From Prasinococcaceae sp. CCMP 1430 (lineage: Eukaryota; Prasinodermophyta; Palmophyllophyceae; Prasinococcales; Prasinococcaceae), in assembly GCA_013416795.1 (NCBI GenBank), contig RQSC01000003.1, positions 40,850 to 52,483 on the forward strand: DNA of 11,634 nt, given 5' to 3'. A program made the translations under genes and the position numbers. Position 1 is the stretch's first letter. The number at the start of each line of letters is the position of its first letter. The notes beneath the pieces are model-generated. The model was not told the origin of the DNA. It was given only the letters and a program-made list of their open reading frames with translations, and made no database searches. Positions 8,501 to 11,634 of the stretch are shown here, piece after piece.

Positions 8501-11090
8501 CGGGAGCGGCCTCCTGGGCAACGTCGTGCCCGACGGCAGCCACTCCGGCAAGATGAACATCTCGGCGGTGCCCACCGAGGGCTACGTGACGAACGCCTAC
8601 CCCACGATCTACCTGAAGATCGCGGGCGAGGCCGAGGTGACGAACGTGCGCAACACCAAGGCGCTCGGCGAGGCCGACCCCGCGATCGCGGTGACCGGCG
8701 ACTACGCCGGCGACTCGAGCTTCGTGTACGTCCTCGAGACCGGCGGCGACGACACCTTCCGCTGGCGCAAGTACCCGAAGGGCTCCACGAGCGAGCACGC
8801 CACCGCGTGGGCGAGCGGCGTGGCCATGGACACGTCCACCCCGCAGGGCGTCGAGGATGGCCTCGCCGTCACGTTTTCGAGCCTGGGCATGGCCGCCGGC
8901 GTGGTCTTCGAGTTCACCGCGGAGAGGGGCCACTCGTTCGTGTACCGCCGCATCGGCCAGCTCGACTGGTCGGACCCCGTCGTCATCAGCGGCGAGCCGC
9001 AGGCGCTCGGCGGCGGCGTGTCGGTGCTGTTCGCCGACCGCTCGGGCTACCACACCGGCGACGTCTTCCTCATCCAGAACCGGACGATCGACTCGTTCGG
9101 CGAGTACACCGGCGCCGCGGACGCGACCATCGACGTCGAGATCGTGGACCAGGCGTCCGTCGAGCCGCCCATCTTCTACCCCGGCGCCAGCTCCACGGCG
9201 GCGGGCCTCGCCACGGTGCTCGGCGTGGGCGCGAGCGCCGCGTACACCGGGAACACCACGCAGGTGTACGAGGTGTACATCGCGAGCACGTCCGGCGCGG
9301 TGTCCACCTACAAGTGGCGCGCGTACCTCGAGGGCCACGCGGCGGGCCCGTGGTCGCCCGAGATAGACTGCGCGCTCTTCGAGCAGCACCTCAGCTTCGG
9401 CGTGGCCGTCGACTTCGGCGCGTCGGACGGCCACTCGGTGGGCGACTCCTGGAGGATCGTCGCGCACAGGGGCGACGCCTTCAGGTGGCGCGCCGACGGC
9501 GGCGCCTGGTCGGACACCACGCGGATTTCCTCGGTCGGCATGGTCGAGGAGGAGGCGACGAACTCGGCGAGCGGCGTGGCCAACGCCGACATCATGGCCT
9601 ATGGCTCGTTCTCCGGCGAGGTCGACACGCACTTCACCGTCGAGATCACCGGCGCGAACGAGTTCAGGTGGAAGCGCGGGCCCAGGGATCGCGTGCACGG
9701 CACGACCCCGGGCTGCCCGACGACCTCCACGAGCGCCGAGTGCTGGTCGGCGCCCGTGACGTACAGCACCGAGAGCATGATCCTGCTGGCGGACGACGTG
9801 TACGTGTGGTTCGAGTCGGTCCTGTCCGACGGGGACGTGTACCACGTGGCGGCCAAGGCGAGCGCGCACCACGAGCTCGCGGACGGCGTGCACGTCGCCT
9901 TCGGCTCGCGGTCGGGCTACGCCGGGCCCTGGTCCGAGGGCGCCGGCGCCGACGCGGGGGACACGTGGAGCTTCGACGTCTCGCACGCCACGCCCGCGCG
10001 TGGCCCGCTGAGCGGCAACACCGAGCTGACGGTGGCGGGCTCGGGCTTCCTGCCGGGCGACGGGCTCAAGTGCAAGCTCACCGACGAGCGCACGGGCTAC
10101 GAGATGGTGGTCCCCGCCCAGTACGACTCGCCGGAGCGCGTGCGCTGCGTCACCGCCGCCCACCCGCCGGACGTGCTCTCCGACGCCGAGTTCTTCGGCC
10201 TCGGGCAGTCCGACATGACCATCGGCGGCGTGTACACCGGCGAGGTCGACGACGGCTACAGCGGCCTGCGCGCGGCCACGTTCGAGGTGGAGGTCGTGGA
10301 CTCGACCACTTTCAGGTGGCGCGCGAACGCCGACCGCGCCACGTCGGGCGACATCGCGTACGCCACTGCGACCTTCTCCACCGACTGGATCGCGCTCTCC
10401 GACGGCGTGCGCGTCAAGTTCGGCGCGACGAGCGGCTACACCGCCCTCGACAGGTGGGAGTTCTACGCCGCGCACATCACCGACGCGGTGCACCCCACCG
10501 TCGAGCTCGGCACCATCCGCCCGGGCGTCACCAAGTCGGTGCACGTGTCGAACGACAACGGCGTCACGTGGTCCGCCGCGGGCACCGCCCTCGCCAAGTT
10601 CCTGTTCAGCGACATCTACGTGAGCCCCGACGGCAGCGACGCCAGCGGCGACGGCACGGCGTCGCTGCCCTACGCCACGCTGCAGAAGGCGGTGTACGCC
10701 GCCAACGGCGAGGCGCGCGCGGGCTTCCTGTACGACTCGGCGACGACGGGCGAGCAGTACCGCGGGACGCCCGGCGTGGGCCTCCAGGCGCACATCAACC
10801 GCGACGTGGTGGTGGCGTACGACGGGCACTACTTCGGTGCGGGCAACGTCGGGCTGTTCCCGCTGGGCAAGGTCGTGCAGGTGCGCGCGGCCACGGAGAA
10901 CGGCGCGCTGATCGACTGCAGCGGCAGCCGCACGGGCGCCGTGCTCGCGAGCGCCGACCACATGCAGCCGGGCGGCGCCACCGCGCGCCTGGGCCACATC
11001 GGCCTCGCGGGCTTCGTCGTGGACGGCTGCGACGAGCACATGGTGGGGACGCAGTTTGGGACGGCCGCCTTCGGTCGGCAATGGGGGTGA
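5519..11090 (+). CDS. Secreted/cell-surface mosaic protein: signal peptide, IPT/TIG domains, FRWR-module repeats, truncated beta-helix; exons 5519-6105, 6302-6676, 6821-11090
   Basis: Joined exons give 1743 residues. The N-terminus has a basic region, a hydrophobic core (LLSFAFLAASLL) and a likely cleavage after AHA44. An IPT/TIG domain (about 61-142) starts LTPASGAVEGGTRVTLRG and ends VAVSNDGKAFS. A further beta-rich segment spans exon 1-2. Then come about nine modules (nt 6495-10476), each with an F-[RK]-W-[RK] or similar core, followed by DG(V/L)xVxF and often GDxWxF. A second IPT/TIG domain lies at about 1377-1437 (PLSGNTELTVAGSGF). From residue 1585, DIYVSPDGSDASGDGT begins a right-handed parallel beta-helix, which stops after about 159 residues. 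Exon joins are supported by phase: of the three GTGCG donors near 6105-6146, only 6105 fits the acceptor at 6301; across intron 2 the join restores GIAVRF, the motif seen in other modules. It probably acts outside the cell in adhesion or matrix; the ligand is unknown. The stop overlaps a GTGAGG donor, so more exons are possible. Confidence 0.78.
6106..6301 (+). other. Intron 1 of the surface-protein gene
   Basis: 196 bases, donor GTGCGT after GACGG and acceptor CACACAG. The body is C/A/T-rich and almost free of G from about 6165 onward, and ends in a (CA)7 run directly before the AG. Splicing gives phase 2, with GG + C forming glycine, and joins VRLEGGSTD to IPHGGTFQQNA. The frame of exon 1 stays open through the intron, so the boundary rests on phase, composition and protein quality rather than a stop codon. 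Confidence 0.75.
6495..10476 (+). repeat. About nine divergent protein modules with an F-[RK]-W-[RK] core
   Basis: Approximate module positions are 6495-6893 (spliced), 7104-7365, 7431-7737, 7803-8079, 8133-8382, 8670-9087 (its second half appears twice), 9222-9471, 9582-9987 and 10206-10476. Shared order: an aromatic-rich G-x-Y-x-G strand, Y/F-x-V-E-V, the core (TFKWRK, FKWKK, FRWRK, YKWRA, FRWKR, FRWRA), a Trp, then DGVxVxF, GY or GH, and GDxWxF. Copies at 7104 and 7431 are the most divergent (FRARKW, FYYRSK). Spacers differ in length; about 8385-8670 is an Ala/Gly/Ser-rich linker with no core. From memory, similar strands occur in phage and bacterial surface proteins; this is unverified. 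Confidence 0.7.
6677..6820 (+). other. Intron 2 of the surface-protein gene, with poly(A) acceptor
   Basis: 144 bases, donor CAG followed by GTGCGC, acceptor AG at 6819-6820. The exon frame meets a TGA at 6768-6770 inside, so removal is required. The acceptor is preceded by 18 consecutive A residues (6802-6819) instead of a pyrimidine tract. The join AG + G gives Arg and restores GIAVRF, matching the GITVRF and GVRVKF of other modules, which independently supports both ends. Confidence 0.8.
10611..11087 (+). other. Start of a right-handed parallel beta-helix domain, truncated
   Basis: The opening YVSPDGSDASGDGT, then PYATLQKAV, is the classic entry into secreted beta-helix (PbH1/pectate-lyase-like) domains. 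VVQVRAATENGALIDCSGSR and IGLAGFVVDGCD are typical coil strands. Homology-like sequence ends near 11040; the last 16 residues before the stop do not look like helix coils. Such domains usually need many more coils, so this one is incomplete as read. Confidence 0.65.
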
Positions 11091-11092
11091 GG
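11087..11092 (+). other. Possible 5' splice site overlapping the stop codon
   Basis: GTGAGG follows ATGGGG here, and the apparent TGA stop (11088-11090) lies inside it. If used as a donor, the stop would be intronic and the beta-helix could continue. No continuation is visible before the opposing ADA2-like gene begins at 11222. Confidence 0.3.
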
Positions 11093-11153
11093 CCATCCAA
11101 TCACGAGCACGCAACCGACTCCCACGCGTATCATTAATAGGTGCCAATTTAGA

Positions 11154-11174
11154 CCGGTGTCATTCCGATGCCGG
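11154..11174 (+). other. Short hairpin, RNA-strand specific
   Basis: CCGGTGTC and GATGCCGG pair as an 8-bp stem around the loop ATTCC when the plus strand is read as RNA, with two G-U wobbles in the middle. On the opposite strand those wobbles become A-C mismatches. It lies 64 bases after the upstream stop, where a 3' end structure could sit. Function unknown. Confidence 0.35.
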
Positions 11175-11190
11175 CGCGCACGCGCAGAGG

Positions 11191-11208
11191 CGCGCGCGCG
11201 CGCGCGCG
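11191..11208. repeat. (CG)9 dinucleotide run
   Basis: Nine perfect CG dinucleotides, followed by CCCCGCCGCCGC, sit just after the 3' end of the ADA2-like gene. Alternating CG is the classic Z-DNA-prone sequence. Confidence 0.9.
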
Positions 11209-11221
11209 CCCCGCCGCCGCC

Positions 11222-11634
11222 TCACGACGTCGCGACCCACCCCGCGCTGGCCATGAGCGAGTACAGCATGGAGAGCTTCGCCGTGGACACCTTGAGCGTC
11301 TTCTCCGCGCCGTCGAGGACGGCCTCGAAGGGCTTGCCCGACGAGCGCACGAAGTAGTCCTTGATGGCCAGGTACTGGGCGGGCACGATGCGGAGCGCGG
11401 TGCACACCTCTTTCTCGCGCGGCGCGAGCAGCGACGCGCCAGGCAGGTGGTCCAGCTCCAGGACGGGCCGCGCGCTGCCGCCGCGCGCAGAGGAGACCAC
11501 GGTGGCGGCGGCGGCGGCGGGGCCGACGCCCAGCCCCCCGCCAGCACCGACTGCGACGTCGCTGCCTGCGCCGCCGGCCGCCCCGCCGGCGGCGCCGCCG
11601 GCGCCCGCCTGCGCTTTCAGCTGCGCTCGCTCGC
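11222..11634 (-). CDS. ADA2-like transcriptional adaptor, C-terminal SWIRM domain (5' partial)
   Basis: ADA2 links the GCN5 acetyltransferase to the SAGA complex in the nucleus. The visible 136 residues end in a SWIRM domain: LDHLPGASLLAPREKEVCTA, then LRIVPAQYLAIKDYFVR, a helix with KTLKVSTAKLSMLYSLM and the final AGW. The LPG-x-x-LL-x-x-x-E-x-x-x-C-x-x-LR-(I/L)-x-P order and C-terminal placement are typical of ADA2. Before it lies an Ala/Gly-rich linker of about 40 residues, preceded by ERAQLKAQ at the window edge. The ZZ, SANT and ADA-box parts expected for ADA2 lie beyond the right end. LSD1 or SWI3 proteins also carry SWIRM, but usually not at the extreme C-terminus. The stop is TGA at 11224-11222, five residues after AGW. 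Confidence 0.82.
   Translation of the reverse strand, partial: ERAQLKAQAGAGGAAGGAAGGAGSDVAVGAGGGLGVGPAAAAATVVSSARGGSARPVLELDHLPGASLLAPREKEVCTALRIVPAQYLAIKDYFVRSSGKPFEAVLDGAEKTLKVSTAKLSMLYSLMASAGWVATS

Larger units (their letters stand above)
11091..11221. other. Convergent spacer between the surface-protein and ADA2-like genes
   Basis: 131 bases holding the 3' ends of two converging genes. The left half is less GC-rich and includes ATCATTAATAG; then come a short hairpin (11154-11174) and a (CG)9 run. No AATAAA and no TGTAA on either strand was found. Confidence 0.5.

Noticed and set aside
5519-11137. Single 1872-residue plus-strand open frame running through the whole surface-protein gene
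   Set aside because: Only its first 195 codons are real. Beyond 6105 it becomes Arg/Pro/His-rich and crosses both introns, while the module-bearing protein lies in another frame.
7989-11147. 1052-residue minus-strand open frame
   Set aside because: It is the antisense shadow of exon 3, kept open by extreme third-position GC; it is Arg/Ala/Gly/His-rich with no domain motif.
1-11634. CRISPR array, insertion sequence, tRNA or rRNA genes
   Set aside because: No regularly spaced direct repeats, transposase-like frame with inverted ends, cloverleaf with a T-arm motif, or rRNA-like sequence was seen.

Overview
The window looks like nuclear DNA of a GC-rich unicellular eukaryote, probably a microalga or other flagellate. 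The evidence is very high GC at third codon positions, genes of eukaryote-only families (NSUN2/Trm4 RNA methyltransferase, polycystin-2-like channel, ADA2 adaptor), and short introns with GTGCG-type donors whose splice phases can be checked from the sequence. I cannot name the lineage; haptophyte, pelagophyte, green alga and dinoflagellate-like groups all remain possible.

Layout from left to right. (1) Positions 2-1339, plus strand: the C-terminal part of an NSUN2/Trm4-type tRNA m5C methyltransferase, cut by the left edge. (2) Positions 1424-3826, minus strand: a polycystin-2/TRPP-like cation channel covering S2 to S6, an IQ motif and a C-terminal coiled coil. It converges on gene 1 across only 84 bases. 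Its S1 and extracellular TOP (polycystin) domain are not found in the window, and it has an unusually large cysteine-rich S3-S4 loop. (3) Positions 3872-5518: a head-to-head intergenic region holding an AT-rich block, one isolated exon-like coding segment (4344-4653), a G-poor stretch, G-runs, a (GCTC)7 microsatellite and C-runs. (4) Positions 5519-11090, plus strand: a secreted or cell-surface mosaic protein of 1743 residues in three exons. It has a signal peptide, an IPT/TIG domain, about nine copies of a module marked by an F-[RK]-W-[RK] core, a second IPT/TIG domain, and the first coils of a right-handed beta-helix that stops abruptly. (5) Positions 11222-11634, minus strand: the C-terminal SWIRM domain of an ADA2-type SAGA adaptor, cut by the right edge and converging on gene 4.

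No operon-like cooperation is expected. The most suggestive association is between genes 2 and 4. Polycystin-2 channels and IPT-plus-beta-helix proteins (the fibrocystin/PKHD1L1 architecture) are both linked to cilia in animals, and here they lie head to head with about 1.7 kb between them. Any functional link is inference. Several coding segments look incomplete: the methyltransferase C-terminus is short, the channel lacks its N-terminal half, the beta-helix is a stub, and the 4344-4653 segment stands alone. The region may therefore contain undetected exons, rearrangement junctions or decaying genes.
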